64,000 nucleotides of DNA from the NCBI RefSeq assembly GCF_036250065.1, contig NZ_CP109199.1, positions 4,712,001 through 4,776,000 on the forward strand, in the 5' to 3' direction. This DNA is from Micromonospora sp. NBC_01699. GTDB taxonomy: Bacteria > Actinomycetota > Actinomycetes > Mycobacteriales > Micromonosporaceae. The notes beneath the pieces were generated by a model, which saw only the letters and a list, made by a program, of their open reading frames with translations, made no database searches and had not been told where the DNA came from. Below are positions 1 through 10,800 of the stretch, piece after piece (position 1 is the stretch's first letter; each line of letters opens with the position of its first letter). The translations under genes and the position numbers were made by a program.

Positions 1-2327
1 CGCGTCGAGTGTGGAGTACATCGGCGTCGGGGCGGTGCCCGGTGTGACGGTGGCGAGCGCCGCGACGAGTTCGTCGCGCAGCACGTCGACCTGCGCGGAG
101 TGCGAGGCGTAGTCCACCTCGACGCGGCGGGCGCGGATGCCGTCGCGTTCACACCGGTCGACCAGGTCCGCGACGGCGGTGGGGTCGCCGGCCACGACGG
201 TGGCCCGGGGCCCGTTGACCGCGGCGATCGCGATCCCACCGGGCAGGTTCCCGAGCAGGGTACGGACGTCGTCGGCGGGCAGCGCGACCGAGGCCATGGC
301 GCCGGTGCCGGCCAGGGTACGCACCAGTTGGCTGCGCAGCGCCACGACCTTCGCGCCGTCCTGCAACGAGAGCGCGCCGGCCACCACCGCGGCGGCGATC
401 TCGCCCTGCGAGTGGCCGACGACCGCGTCGGGTTCCACCCCGTACGAGCGCCAGGTCGCGGCGAGCGAGACCATGACGGCGAAGAGGGCGGGCTGCACCC
501 GGTCCACCCGTTTCAGGGCGTCGGCGTCCTTGAGCACCTCCCGGACTGACCAGTCCCCGTACGGCGCGAGGGCCCGTTCGCAGGCAGCCATCGTGTCCGC
601 GAAGACGGCGTTGGTGTCCAGCAGGTCCAGTCCCATGCCGGCCCACTGGGCGCCCTGTCCGGGGAAGACGAACACGGTACGGCCGACGGGTCCGGCAACC
701 CCCTGCGCCGTGGCCGCCGAGGGGTTCCCGACCGCGAGTGCCCGCAGTCCCGCCGTCAGCTCCTCGCGGTCACCGACGAGGACGGCGCGGTGCGGGTGCC
801 GGGCCCGGTGCAGGGCGAGCGTCAGGCCGACGTCGGCGACGCGCGGTGCCGGACCGGCGTCGAGGTGCCGGCCGAGGCGCTCGGCCTGGGCCCGCAGGGC
901 TTCGGGCGTACGGGCGGAGAGCACCCAGGCGACGGGGTGCTCGCCGGTGTCCGGCCGGGGTGCGACCGGTTCGGCGGTGCCCGGCTGCGGCACGACCGGT
1001 TCGGCGGCCTGTTCGCCCGTACCCGGTCGGAGGGCGACCGGTTCGGCGGCCTGTTCCAGTACGACGTGCGCGTTGGTGCCGCTCATCCCGAACGCCGAGA
1101 CGCCGGCCCGACGGGGACCGGCCGACTCCCACCTGCGGGCCGCCGAGAGCAGCCGTACGGCCCCGGACGACCAGTCCACCTGCGGCGTGGGTTCGTCGAC
1201 GTGCAACGTCGGCGGCATCACCCCGGCCCGCAACGCCAACACCATCTTGATCACACCACCCACCCCGGCGGCGGCGGACGTGTGACCAACGTTCGACTTC
1301 AACGACCCCAGCCACAACGGCCGATCCGCCGGACGGTCCTGCCCGTACGTCGCCAACAACGCCTGCGCCTCGATCGGATCACCCAACCGCGTCCCCGTAC
1401 CGTGCCCCTCCACCACATCCACCTCGACCGCGCTCAACCGCGCATCCGCCAACGCCGCCCGGATCACCCGCTGCTGCGCCGGCCCGTTCGGCGCCGTCAA
1501 CCCGTTCGACGCGCCGTCGGAGTTCACCGCCGAGCCCCGTATCACCGCCAGGACCGGGTGCCCGTTCGCCACCGCGTCGGAAAGCCGCTCGACGAGGAGC
1601 ATGCCGGCGCCCTCGCCGAAGCCGGTGCCGTCGGCGGCGCCCGCGTACGCCTTGCAGCGGCCGTCGGCGGCGAGCCCCCGCTGGCGGCTGAACACCACGA
1701 ACAGTTCCGGGCTGTTCATCACCGTCACACCGCCGGCGAGCGCGAGGTCGCACTCGCCGGAGCGCAGGGACCTGACCGCCAGATGGAGCGCGACCAGCGA
1801 CGACGAGCAGGCGGTGTCCACGGTGACGGTGGGGCCCTCCAGTCCGAAGACGTAGGACAGGCGGCCGGAGGCGACGCTCGCGGAGTTGCCCGAACCGAGG
1901 AAGCCCTCGACCTCCTCCGGCACGTTGCCGATCACGCGTACGGCGTAGTCGTGGTGCATGACGCCGGCGAACACGCCGGTACGGCTGCCACGCAGCGTGT
2001 CCGGGTCGATGCCGGCGCGTTCGAAGACCTCCCAGGTGGTTTCCAGCAGCAGCCGCTGCTGCGGGTCCATGGCCAGGGCCTCCCTCGGCGAGATGCCGAA
2101 GAAGCCGGCGTCGAACTCGGCCGCGTCGTAGAGGAAACCGCCCTCCCGGACGTACGAGGTGCCGGGGTTCGCGCCGTCGGGGTCGTAGAGCGACCCGACG
2201 TCCCAGCCCCGGTCGGTGGGGAACCCGGAGATCGCGTCGGTGCCGTTGACGACCAGGTCCCACAGCCGCTCGGGTGAGTCGGCGCCGCCGGGGAACCGGC
2301 AGCCCATGGCCACGATGGCGATGGGTT
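1..2327 (-). other. PKS module 10, partial: KS-AT(methylmalonyl)...
   Basis: KS is complete ([19 protein letters not shown]). AT is visible through YASH at about bases 100-118, indicating methylmalonyl-CoA. The AT C-terminus, any reductive domains and the ACP lie beyond the left edge. The KS C-terminal third is nearly identical in DNA to the module 6 KS. Confidence 0.85.
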
Positions 2328-5300
2328 CGTCGGCCCTGGTCGCGACGCCGGCCGGCGCGGCGGGGACGGCGGTGCTCCGCTCCGGGTCACCGGTGAGCCG
2401 GGTGTCGAGCAGGGCGACCAGCGCCTCCGGGGTCGGGTAGTCGAAAACCAGCGTGGCGGGCAGCCGCAGGCCGGTGGCGACGTTGAGGCGGTTGCGCAGG
2501 TCCACCGCGGCGAGGGAGTCGAAACCGAAGTCGCGGAACGCGCGGGTGGGTTCGACCGCGTCCGCCGAGGCGTGCCCGAGCACCGCCGCGACCTGGGTGC
2601 GTACCAGGTCCCGCAGGGCCCGGCGCCGGTCGGGCGGTGACAGGACGGCGAAGCGGCCGGCCGGGGAGTCGGTGGATTCGCCGGCCAGCGGACCTGCGGC
2701 GGCGCGGCGCGCGGCCGGACGGACCAGCCCGTGCAGCAGCCTCGGCACCGGGTCGGTGTCGGTACGCGACCGCAGCGCCGCGACGTCGAGCAGCATGGCG
2801 ACCAGCGACGGCTCGCGGGTGGCCGTGGCGGCGTCGAACAGTTCGAGGCCCTGCTGGTCGGTCAGCGCAGGCATGCCGGAGCGCGCGATCCGACGCGTGT
2901 CGTCGGCGTCGAGGTGACCAGTCATCGCGCTGCGCTGCTCCCACAGCGTCCAGGCGATCGACTGCCCGGCCAGGCCCCGGGCCCGGCGGTGCTGGGCGAG
3001 CGCGTCCAGGAAGGCGTTCGCCGCGGCGTAGTTGCCCTGCCCCGGCCCGCCGAACACGCCCGCCGCGGAGGAGAACAACACGAACGCGCGCAGGTCCGGG
3101 CCGGCCGTGAGCTCGTGCAGGTGCAGCGCGGCATCCACCTTGGGCCGCAGCACGGCGTCGATTCGCTCGTCGGTGAGCGAGGTGATGACCCCGTCGTCGA
3201 GGGCACCGGCGGCGTGCACGACGGCGGTCAGCGGATGTTCGGCCGGGATCGTGTCGAGCAGCCGCCGCAGCGCCTCCCGGTCGGCGACGTCGCAGGCGAC
3301 GATGTCGCAGTGGGCGCCGAGCGCGGCGAGTTCCCCCGTGAGCGCGGCGGCGCCGGGCGCGTCGGGGCCGCTGCGGCTGGTGAGCAGCAGGTGGCGGGCG
3401 CCCCGGCCGGCGAGGTGCCGCGCGATCCGGGAGCCGATCAGGCCGGTACCGCCGGTGATCAGTATGGTGCCGCCGGGGTCCGCGAACGGGTCCGTGGTTC
3501 GGGCGTCGGTGGCTCGCGCCAGGCGCGCGGCGCTGACCTGACCACCGCGTACGGTCAGCTGGTCCTCCTCCGTGGCGGTCAGAACCTCGGTCAGCGCGGT
3601 GAGATCGGCCGGGTCGTCCAGGTCGGCCAGCACGAACCTGCCCGGGTGCTCGGACTGGGCCGAGCGGACCAGCCCCCGGACGGCGCTCTGCGGCAGGTCG
3701 GTGATGTCCTCGTCGGGCGTTACCGCGACCGCGCCATGGGTGGCGAGGACCAGCCGGGAGCCGGCGAACCGCTCGTCGGCGAGCCACTCGCGCAGCAGCG
3801 CGGCGGCGTGCCGCACGGCCCGGTGGACAGCGGCCGGGCCGCCGCCCTCCCCGGCCGGCATCGGCATGACGACCAGGCGGGGTGCGGCCGCACCGGCGTC
3901 GAGGGAGGCGCGCAACGCGGTGAGGTCGGGATGGCGTTCGCCGCCGAGCACGACGGGTTCGTCGCCGACCGCCGGGGCACCGGCGACCGGTACGGGCGTC
4001 CAGGCCAACCGGAACAGCGACCGTCCCGGTCCGGACGGTGGCTGTGCGGTGGCGGCCGACGGGCGCAGCAGCAGGGCGTCGATGGCGGCGACCGGCTGCC
4101 CGGCGGCATCCCACGCCTGCACCGACACGGCGTTCTCGCCGGCCGGCGCCACCCTGGCCCGCAGCGTCGTCGCGCCCCGGGCGTACAGGGCCACACCGGT
4201 CCAGGCGAACGGCATCCGTCCGCTGTCGGCACCGGACGCTCCGGCGACAGGCGGGCCGGTGTCGGCACCGGACAGTCCGGTGACGTGCGGGCCGGTGTCG
4301 GCACCCGGCAGTCCGGTGACGTGCGGGCCGGTGTCGGCACCCGGCAGTCCGGTGACGTGCAGGGCGGCGTCGAGCAGGGCGGGATGGATGCCATGCAGTA
4401 ACGCCTCGGCGTGTCGGTCCGGTGGCAGGACGGCCTCGGCGTAGATGTCGTCGCCGAGTCGCCAGGCCGCGCGTAGGCCCTGGAACGTCGGGCCGTAGAC
4501 GAAGCCGCCCGACGCGAAGCGCTCGTACAGGCCGGTGAGGTCGATCGGTTCCGCACCGGGGGGCGGCCACGCGGACAGGGCGGCCGGGGCGGTGGACGCC
4601 GCCGGGGAGAGGGTGCCGCTGGCGTGCCCGGTCCAGGGCTCGTCCGGGGCGTCGGCGGGCCGGGCGTACACGCCGATCGGGCGGTGTCCCACGGCGTCGG
4701 GCGGACCGACGGTCACCTGTACGTCGACGGCGCCGGAGCGGGGCAGTTCCAGCGGCGTGGTCAGGGTGAGCTCCTCGATTCGGGAGCAGCCGGCCGGCTC
4801 GGCGGCGCGTACGGCGAGTTCGAGGAACGCGGTGCCGGGCAGCAGCGCGGCGCCGAGGACCTCGTGCTCGGCGAGCCACGGTCCGGTGCCCGCCGACAGC
4901 CGCCCGGTCAGTACGAGCCCGTCCCCGTCGGCCAGCGTGATCACCGCGCCGAGCAGCGGGTGCCCCGCCGCGATGAGGCCGGCCGAGCCGACGTCCCCCG
5001 CCACCGGGCCGGAGTCCAGCCAGTAGCGCTGCCGCTGGAACGGATAGGTGGGCAGGTCCAGCTGCCGGGCCGGGGCGTGCGCGTACGCCGGTTCCCAGGT
5101 CACGTCGAAGCCGGCGGCCCACAGCTCGCCGACCGCGCCGTGTACGCGGGTGAGCCCGCCGTCGTCGCGGCGCAGTGTGCCGGTCACCAGCGCCTCATGG
5201 CCGGCGTCGCGGGCGGTGTCCTCCACCGCGACGGTGAGCACCGGGTGCGGGCTGACCTCGACGAATGTCCGCATTTCGGCGGTCAGGGCGGCGCTGACGG

Positions 5301-7815
5301 CCGATTGCAGCTCGACGGTGCCGCGCAGGTTGCGGTACCAGTAGTCGGCGTCGAGGGTCCCGGTGTCGAGCACCGCCCCGGTGACGGTGGAGTAGAACGG
5401 CACGTCGCCCGCGACGGGGGTGATGCCGTCGAGCATGGTGCGCAGCTCGTCGCGGATCCGCTCGACCTGGGCGCTGTGCGAGGCGTAGTCGACGTCGATC
5501 CGGCGGGCCCGCAGGTCGCTGCGGTCGGCGTGGCGGAGGAACTCGTCCACGGCGGTGGGTTCACCGGAGATGACGACGGCCGCCGGGCCGTTGACGGCCG
5601 CCACGGAGAGCCGGTCGCCCCAGGCGGCGATCTCCTCGCGGACCCGCGCCGCGGGAAGCTGCACCGAGGCCATCGCCCCGGCTCCCGCGAGCGGAAGCAG
5701 TGCCCTGCTCCGCAGGGCCACGATGCGCGCCCCGTCGGCCAGGGACAACCCACCCGCCACCACCGCCGCCGCGATCTCACCCTGCGAATGACCAACCACC
5801 GCATCCGGCTCCACACTGTACCCACGCCACACCGACGCCAACGACACCATCACCGAAAACAGGACCGGCTGCACCACGTCAACCCGATCCCACGAACCGC
5901 CCGCACGAACCAGATCAAGCAACGACCAATCCACGTACGGCCCCAGCGCCGCCGCACACTCCCCCATCCGCCCGGCGAACACCGCAGACTCGTCCAGCAA
6001 CTCCCGAGCCATCCCCACCCACTGCGAACCCTGCCCCGGAAACACGAAGACGACCCGGCCGGTGCGGAGGTCGCCGCCGCGAACGAGGGTCGGCGACGGC
6101 AGGTCATCGGCGAGCGCGTCCAGGTCGGCGACCAGTCCGGCGTGGTCGGCGGCGAGCAGGACCGCGCGGTGCTCGAACACGGTACGGGTGGTCGCCAGCG
6201 CGCGTCCGGTCGAGGCGAGGTCGAGCCCCGGCTCCCCGGTGAGCCGGTCCCGCAGCCCTCGGGCCCGGTCACGCAGCCCCGCCCGGTCCCGACCGGACAG
6301 CAACCACGGCACCGCCCGGCCGCCGGACCCAACCGGCTCGGCGGGCTCGGCGGACCCGACTATCTCGGCGGGCCCGACGATCTCGACCGGTCCGACCGGT
6401 CCGACCGGATCGGCGGGGGCGACGATCTCGGCCGGCTCGGCCTGTTCCAGGATGACGTGGCCGTTGGTGCCGCTGATGCCGAACGAGGAGACCGCCGCGC
6501 GGCGCGGGCGGCCGGTCTCGGGCCACGGAGCGGCCTCGGTGACCAGTCGTACCGTGCCGGCGGACCAGTCCACCTGGGACGTCGGGTGCTCGGCGTGCAG
6601 GGTGGGCGGCACGGTGCCGTACCGCATCGCCATGACCATCTTGATGACGCCGCCGACGCCGGCGGCGGCCTGCGTGTGACCGATGTTCGACTTCAGCGAG
6701 CCCAGCAGCAACGGCCGGTCGTACGGGCGGCCCTTCCCGTACGTCGCCAGCAGCGCCTGCGCCTCGATCGGGTCACCCAGCCGGGTACCGGTGCCGTGCG
6801 CCTCGACCACGTCGACCTCGTCGGCGCTCAGCCGGGCGTCGGCCAGCGCCCGCCGGATGACCCGCTGCTGGGCGGGGCCGTTGGGTGCGGTGAGCCGGCT
6901 ACTCGCCCCGTCCTGGTTGACGGCGCTGCCCCGGACCACGGCGAGCACCGGGTGCCCGTGGCGCCGGGCGTCGGAGAGGCGCTCCAGCAGGAGCATGCCG
7001 ACGCCCTCGCCCCAGCCGGTGCCGTCGGCCTCGTCGGCGAACGACTTGCACCGGCCGTCGCCGGCCAGGCCACCCTGCCGGCTCATCTCCACGAACGGCA
7101 CCGGGGTCGACATGACCATGGCCCCACCGGCGAGCGCCAGCGGGCACTCCCGGCGGCGCAGCGCGTGCGCGGCCAGATGGATGGCGATCAGGGACGAGGA
7201 GCACGCGGTGTCCACGGTGATCGCCGGGCCTTCGAGGCCGAACGTGTAGGAGATCCGGCCGGAGGCGACGCTGTCGGACTGGCCGTTGCCGAGGTAGCCC
7301 CGGATGTCGTCCGGCACCTCGTTCAGGCGCAGCGCGTAGTCCTGGTACATGACGCCCGCGAAGACGCCGGTGTCGCTGCCGCGCTGCGTGGCCGGGTCGA
7401 TACCGGCCCGTTCGAACGCCTCCCACGACGTCTCCAGCAGCAGCCGTTGCTGCGGGTCCATGGCCAGGGCCTCGCGCGGGGAGATGCCGAAGAAGCCCGG
7501 GTCGAAGTCGGCGACCCCGTCGAGGAAACCGCCCTCGGCGGAGTACGTGGTGCCGGGGCGCCGCCGTTCCGGGTCGTACAGTTCGCCCAGGTCCCACCCC
7601 CGGTCGCCGGGGAAGGCGCCCACGGCGTCGGTGCCGTCGAGGACCATCCGCCACAGGTCCTCGGGCGTACGGACGCCGCCCGGGTAGCGGCAGCCCATGC
7701 CGATGATGGCCACGGGCTCCTGGTCCCGGGCCTCGGCCTCGGCGAGCCGCTTGCGGGTGTGGTGCAGGTCCGCGGCGACCCGCTTCAGGTAGTCACGGAG
7801 CTTGCCATCGGTCAT
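1..7815 (-). CDS. Type I modular PKS gene E, modules 9 and 10 (3' end outside window)
   Basis: At least 2,605 aa are visible and the frame stays open to base 1. It extends and beta-processes the chain received from gene D. It opens at ATG 7815, 58 nt after gene D, with an AGAAGGTGA ribosome site. The N-terminal class I docking helix is MTDGKLRDYLKRVAADL. Order: docking, KS (about 35-455, Cys about 203 in TACSSS), AT (GHSQG about 676, YASH about 777: methylmalonyl), DH (HEVLGAALLP about 985, DAALH about 1146), KR (GGTGLIG about 1452, LDD, Ser and Tyr present: B-type), ACP (GFDSL about 1766), then KS (Cys about 2003) and an AT (GHSQG about 2468, YASH about 2567) cut by the window edge. Module 9 should give CH=C(Me). 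The reduction state of module 10 cannot be known here. The DH contains a 36-bp tandem repeat. Confidence 0.97.
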   Translation of the reverse strand, partial: MTDGKLRDYLKRVAADLHHTRKRLAEAEARDQEPVAIIGMGCRYPGGVRTPEDLWRMVLDGTDAVGAFPGDRGWDLGELYDPERRRPGTTYSAEGGFLDGVADFDPGFFGISPREALAMDPQQRLLLETSWEAFERAGIDPATQRGSDTGVFAGVMYQDYALRLNEVPDDIRGYLGNGQSDSVASGRISYTFGLEGPAITVDTACSSSLIAIHLAAHALRRRECPLALAGGAMVMSTPVPFVEMSRQGGLAGDGRCKSFADEADGTGWGEGVGMLLLERLSDARRHGHPVLAVVRGSAVNQDGASSRLTAPNGPAQQRVIRRALADARLSADEVDVVEAHGTGTRLGDPIEAQALLATYGKGRPYDRPLLLGSLKSNIGHTQAAAGVGGVIKMVMAMRYGTVPPTLHAEHPTSQVDWSAGTVRLVTEAAPWPETGRPRRAAVSSFGISGTNGHVILEQAEPAEIVAPADPVGPVGPVEIVGPAEIVGSAEPAEPVGSGGRAVPWLLSGRDRAGLRDRARGLRDRLTGEPGLDLASTGRALATTRTVFEHRAVLLAADHAGLVADLDALADDLPSPTLVRGGDLRTGRVVFVFPGQGSQWVGMARELLDESAVFAGRMGECAAALGPYVDWSLLDLVRAGGSWDRVDVVQPVLFSVMVSLASVWRGYSVEPDAVVGHSQGEIAAAVVAGGLSLADGARIVALRSRALLPLAGAGAMASVQLPAARVREEIAAWGDRLSVAAVNGPAAVVISGEPTAVDEFLRHADRSDLRARRIDVDYASHSAQVERIRDELRTMLDGITPVAGDVPFYSTVTGAVLDTGTLDADYWYRNLRGTVELQSAVSAALTAEMRTFVEVSPHPVLTVAVEDTARDAGHEALVTGTLRRDDGGLTRVHGAVGELWAAGFDVTWEPAYAHAPARQLDLPTYPFQRQRYWLDSGPVAGDVGSAGLIAAGHPLLGAVITLADGDGLVLTGRLSAGTGPWLAEHEVLGAALLPGTAFLELAVRAAEPAGCSRIEELTLTTPLELPRSGAVDVQVTVGPPDAVGHRPIGVYARPADAPDEPWTGHASGTLSPAASTAPAALSAWPPPGAEPIDLTGLYERFASGGFVYGPTFQGLRAAWRLGDDIYAEAVLPPDRHAEALLHGIHPALLDAALHVTGLPGADTGPHVTGLPGADTGPHVTGLSGADTGPPVAGASGADSGRMPFAWTGVALYARGATTLRARVAPAGENAVSVQAWDAAGQPVAAIDALLLRPSAATAQPPSGPGRSLFRLAWTPVPVAGAPAVGDEPVVLGGERHPDLTALRASLDAGAAAPRLVVMPMPAGEGGGPAAVHRAVRHAAALLREWLADERFAGSRLVLATHGAVAVTPDEDITDLPQSAVRGLVRSAQSEHPGRFVLADLDDPADLTALTEVLTATEEDQLTVRGGQVSAARLARATDARTTDPFADPGGTILITGGTGLIGSRIARHLAGRGARHLLLTSRSGPDAPGAAALTGELAALGAHCDIVACDVADREALRRLLDTIPAEHPLTAVVHAAGALDDGVITSLTDERIDAVLRPKVDAALHLHELTAGPDLRAFVLFSSAAGVFGGPGQGNYAAANAFLDALAQHRRARGLAGQSIAWTLWEQRSAMTGHLDADDTRRIARSGMPALTDQQGLELFDAATATREPSLVAMLLDVAALRSRTDTDPVPRLLHGLVRPAARRAAAGPLAGESTDSPAGRFAVLSPPDRRRALRDLVRTQVAAVLGHASADAVEPTRAFRDFGFDSLAAVDLRNRLNVATGLRLPATLVFDYPTPEALVALLDTRLTGDPERSTAVPAAPAGVATRADEPIAIVAMGCRFPGGADSPERLWDLVVNGTDAISGFPTDRGWDVGSLYDPDGANPGTSYVREGGFLYDAAEFDAGFFGISPREALAMDPQQRLLLETTWEVFERAGIDPDTLRGSRTGVFAGVMHHDYAVRVIGNVPEEVEGFLGSGNSASVASGRLSYVFGLEGPTVTVDTACSSSLVALHLAVRSLRSGECDLALAGGVTVMNSPELFVVFSRQRGLAADGRCKAYAGAADGTGFGEGAGMLLVERLSDAVANGHPVLAVIRGSAVNSDGASNGLTAPNGPAQQRVIRAALADARLSAVEVDVVEGHGTGTRLGDPIEAQALLATYGQDRPADRPLWLGSLKSNVGHTSAAAGVGGVIKMVLALRAGVMPPTLHVDEPTPQVDWSSGAVRLLSAARRWESAGPRRAGVSAFGMSGTNAHVVLEQAAEPVALRPGTGEQAAEPVVPQPGTAEPVAPRPDTGEHPVAWVLSARTPEALRAQAERLGRHLDAGPAPRVADVGLTLALHRARHPHRAVLVGDREELTAGLRALAVGNPSAATAQGVAGPVGRTVFVFPGQGAQWAGMGLDLLDTNAVFADTMAACERALAPYGDWSVREVLKDADALKRVDRVQPALFAVMVSLAATWRSYGVEPDAVVGHSQGEIAAAVVAGALSLQDGAKVVALRSQLVRTLAGTGAMASVALPADDVRTLLGNLPGGIAIAAVNGPRATVVAGDPTAVADLVDRCERDGIRARRVEVDYASHSAQVDVLRDELVAALATVTPGTAPTPMYSTLDA
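1135..1518 (-). repeat. Near-identical KS C-terminal segment (module 10 copy)
   Basis: About 384 bp that match 21323-21706 (offset 20,188) almost base for base. It covers the [13 protein letters not shown] and SGAVRLL parts of the KS. Confidence 0.8.
4224..4360 (-). repeat. 36-bp in-frame tandem repeat in module 9 DH
   Basis: About four imperfect copies of a 36-bp unit coding for HVTGLPGADTGP-type dodecapeptides, inserted just after the DAALH motif of the DH. Confidence 0.85.
5730..6052 (-). repeat. Near-identical AT segment (module 9 copy)
   Basis: About 320 bp coding for the AT N-terminal half, from FPGQGSQ through GHSQG to ALRS. It matches 25263-25585 with few differences and 15997-16319 closely. 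Its A/C-rich synonymous choices differ from the flanking AT sequence. Confidence 0.8.
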
Positions 7816-7873
7816 CAGTGATCGTCACCTTCTGCGGGCGGTCGCGGGCCGGGACGGGAACAGGCGGAGGTCG

Positions 7874-10800
7874 TCACATCCCGAGCTCGTTGTCGATGAA
7901 GTCGAAGATCTCGTCGTCGGTGGCCCGGTCCATCCGTTCCTGCACCGAGGCGGTGTCGGCGTCGGTACCCGCGCGCAGCCTGGTGAGCAGGATCTGTAGC
8001 CGGTCGACCACCTCCGGGTCGGTCGGGCCGCCGTTCAGTACGCCCTCCAGCAGGTCCAGTTCGGCAAGGCCCGGCACGGCCGGTGCGGTCTGCGCGGGTA
8101 CGAGTTCGGCGGCGAGGTGCCGGGCGACCGCCGACGACGTCGGGTAGTCGAACAGCAGCGTCGCGGGCAGTCGCAGACCGGTCGCCGCGTTGAGCCGGTT
8201 GCGCAGTTCCACCGCGGTCAGCGAGTCGAAGCCGAGTTCGAGCAGCCCCCGGTCGCCGTCGACGTCGCCGGGGTCGGCGAAGCCGAGGACCGTGGCGGCG
8301 TGCAGCCGGACGAGTTCCAGCAGCGTCCGCCCGCGCTGGGTCTCGGTCTGACCGGCGAGCCGCTGGGTAAGCGTGTCGGCGGCGTCCGGGCCGGTGGCGA
8401 GGCCCGCCGTACGCCGCGCCGGCGGGCGGACCAGGCCGCGGAGCATGACGGGGTGGCCGCCGACGGCCATCGCCTCCAGGTCCATCCGCAGCGGCAACAC
8501 GGCGGGTTCGTCGACGGCGACGGCGACGTCGAACAGCCGGACGCCGTCGGCCGGGGTGAACGCGACGATGCCGCTGCGGGCGATGCGCCGCAGATCCCCC
8601 GCGTCGAGGGAGCCGCTCATACCGCCCTCGGTGGCCCACAGTCCCCAGTCGAGCGACGTGGCGGGCAGGCCCCTGGCCCGGCGACGGTGGGCGAGCGCGT
8701 CGAGCAGCGCGTTCGCGGCGGCGTAGTTGCCCTGGCCCATGCCGCCGAAGACGCCGGCGATCGAGGAGAACAGCACGAACGCCGCCAGGTCCCGGTCGCG
8801 GGTCAGCTCGTCCAGCAGCAGGGCGGCGTCCGCCTTGGGCCGCATCGCCTCGTGCAGCCGCTGCGGCGTCATCGCGTCGACAACCCCGTCCGCCAGCACA
8901 CCGGCGGCGTGCACCACGGCGGTGAGCGGGTGGGCGGTGGGCACCGCGGCCAGCAGCGCGGTGAGCTGGTCGCGGTCGGAGACGTCGCACGCGACGATGT
9001 CCACCCGTACGCCCAGCGCGGTCAGCTCGGCGTGCAGTTCGGCGGCGCCCTCGGCGGCGGGGCCACGGCGACCGGTGAGCAGCAGGTGGCGTACGCCGTG
9101 CTCGACGGCCAGGTGCCGGGCGATGTGCCGCCCGATCGCGCCGGTGCCACCGGTGATCAGGACCGTGCCGTCGCCGCCCCATGCCGGCGGGGCCTCCGTA
9201 CCGGTGCGGGACACCGGGGCGAGCCGGGCCCGGTGTGCCACGCCGTCGCGCAGTGCGAGCTGCGGCTCGCCGGAGCCGACGGCGGCCCGCAGGGCGCTGC
9301 GCGAGGCGGGGTCGTCGTCCAGGTCGGCGAGGACGAACCGGTGGGGATTCTCGGTCTGGGCGGTCCGCACGAGTCCCCACACTGCGGCGTGGGCCAGCGC
9401 CGGCACGTCGGCGTCGGGGCTCACCGCCACCCCGCCCCGGGTGACCACCAGCAGGGTGGCGGCGCGGAACCGTTCCTCGGCGAGCCAGCCCTGCACCAGC
9501 GTCAACGCGTACGCGGCGGCGGCCCGTGCGGTGCCCGCCTCGTCGCGCTCGGGATCTGCCGCGATCGGGATCGGGGCCACCACCACATCGGGCAGGGTCG
9601 GTGCGGCGGCCAGCCCGGCCAGGTCCGCAACGGTACGGGTGACGCCCGCGCCGGTCCACGCCGTCGCGTCGTCGCCGAGCAGCACCCAGTCGCCGCCGGG
9701 CGGTGCCGGATGAGCGGGCAGGACCGGCCATTCGACCCGGTACAGATCGTCGTGCCGACCCAGTGGGCGGGCGGTACGGACCTGGTCGGCGGAGACCGGC
9801 CGCAGCGCCAGCGCGCGAATCTCGACCACCGGGTCACCGGTCGGGTCGGTGGCCAGCACCTCCACCGCGTCCTGGCCGGCGGGACGCAGCCGGATCCGCA
9901 GCGCCGGGCTGCCGGAGGCGTGCAGCCGTACCCCGTTCCACGAGAACGGCAGCCAGCTCCGGGTGGATCCGGCCAGGACGCCGTACGTCAGCGCGTGCAG
10001 CGAACTGTCCAGCAGCGCGGGGTGCAGTCCGTACCGGGTGGCGTCGGACCGGTGCTGCTGCGGCAGGCTCGCCTCGGCGTACACCTCGTCGCCGAGCCGC
10101 CAGGCCGCGCGCAGGCCCTGGAAGGCCGGGCCGTAGGAGAAGCCGCCCTGCTCGAACCGCTCGTAGAGGCCGGTGGTGTCGATCGGCTCGGCGCCCGGTG
10201 GCGGCCACTCGGTGAGCCGGTCCGGGGCGGGCGCCGGGGCCGCGGCGGTGAGCCGGCCGCTGGCGTGCCGGGTCCACGGCTGTTCCGGGGGCGCGTGCTC
10301 GGGGCGGGAGTGGATGGTCAGGGTACGGCTGCCGTCCGGCTCGGGCGCACCGACCGCTAGCTGGAGCAGGACGGCGCCCGGCGACCCGATCGCCAGTGGG
10401 GCCTCCAGCAGCAGTTCCTCCACCTGGTCGCAGCCGGCCTGGTCGGCGGCGCGGATGGCGAGTTCCAGGAACGCGGTCGCGGGGAACAGTGCCGTACCGA
10501 GGACGCCGTGCTCGGCCAGCCACGGGTGGGTACGGGTGGACAGCCGGGTCGTGAACAGGTATCCGTCGGAGTCGGCCAGTGCCACCGCCGCGCCGAGCAG
10601 CGGGTGCCCGGTCGGCTGCAACCCGGCCGAGGCGACGTCACCCGCTTCGGTGTTCCCCTCCAGCCAGTAGCGGTCCCGCTGGAACGCGTACGTCGGCAGG
10701 TCGACGTGGTGGGTGCCGGTGCCGGCGAAGAACTCGTCCCAGGCGACCTCGCCGCCGAGGCTGTGCAGCCGGGCCAGCGCTGTCGGCACCGACCAGCTCT

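Larger units (their letters stand above)
2400..7722 (-). other. PKS module 9: KS-AT(methylmalonyl)-DH-KR(B)-ACP
   Basis: All catalytic motifs look intact: KS TACSSS, AT GHSQG with YASH, DH HxxxGxxxxP and DxxxH, KR GGTGLIG with LDD and the Ser/Tyr/Asn set. An (E)-trisubstituted alkene, CH=C(Me), is predicted. There is no ER between DH and KR. The KS-AT linker is an unusual low-complexity Pro/Val/Gly/Glu stretch. Confidence 0.9.

Noticed and set aside
1-7815. Enoylreductase or thioesterase in the visible PKS
   Set aside because: No ER signature occurs between any DH and KR, and no terminal GxSxG thioesterase follows any ACP inside the window.
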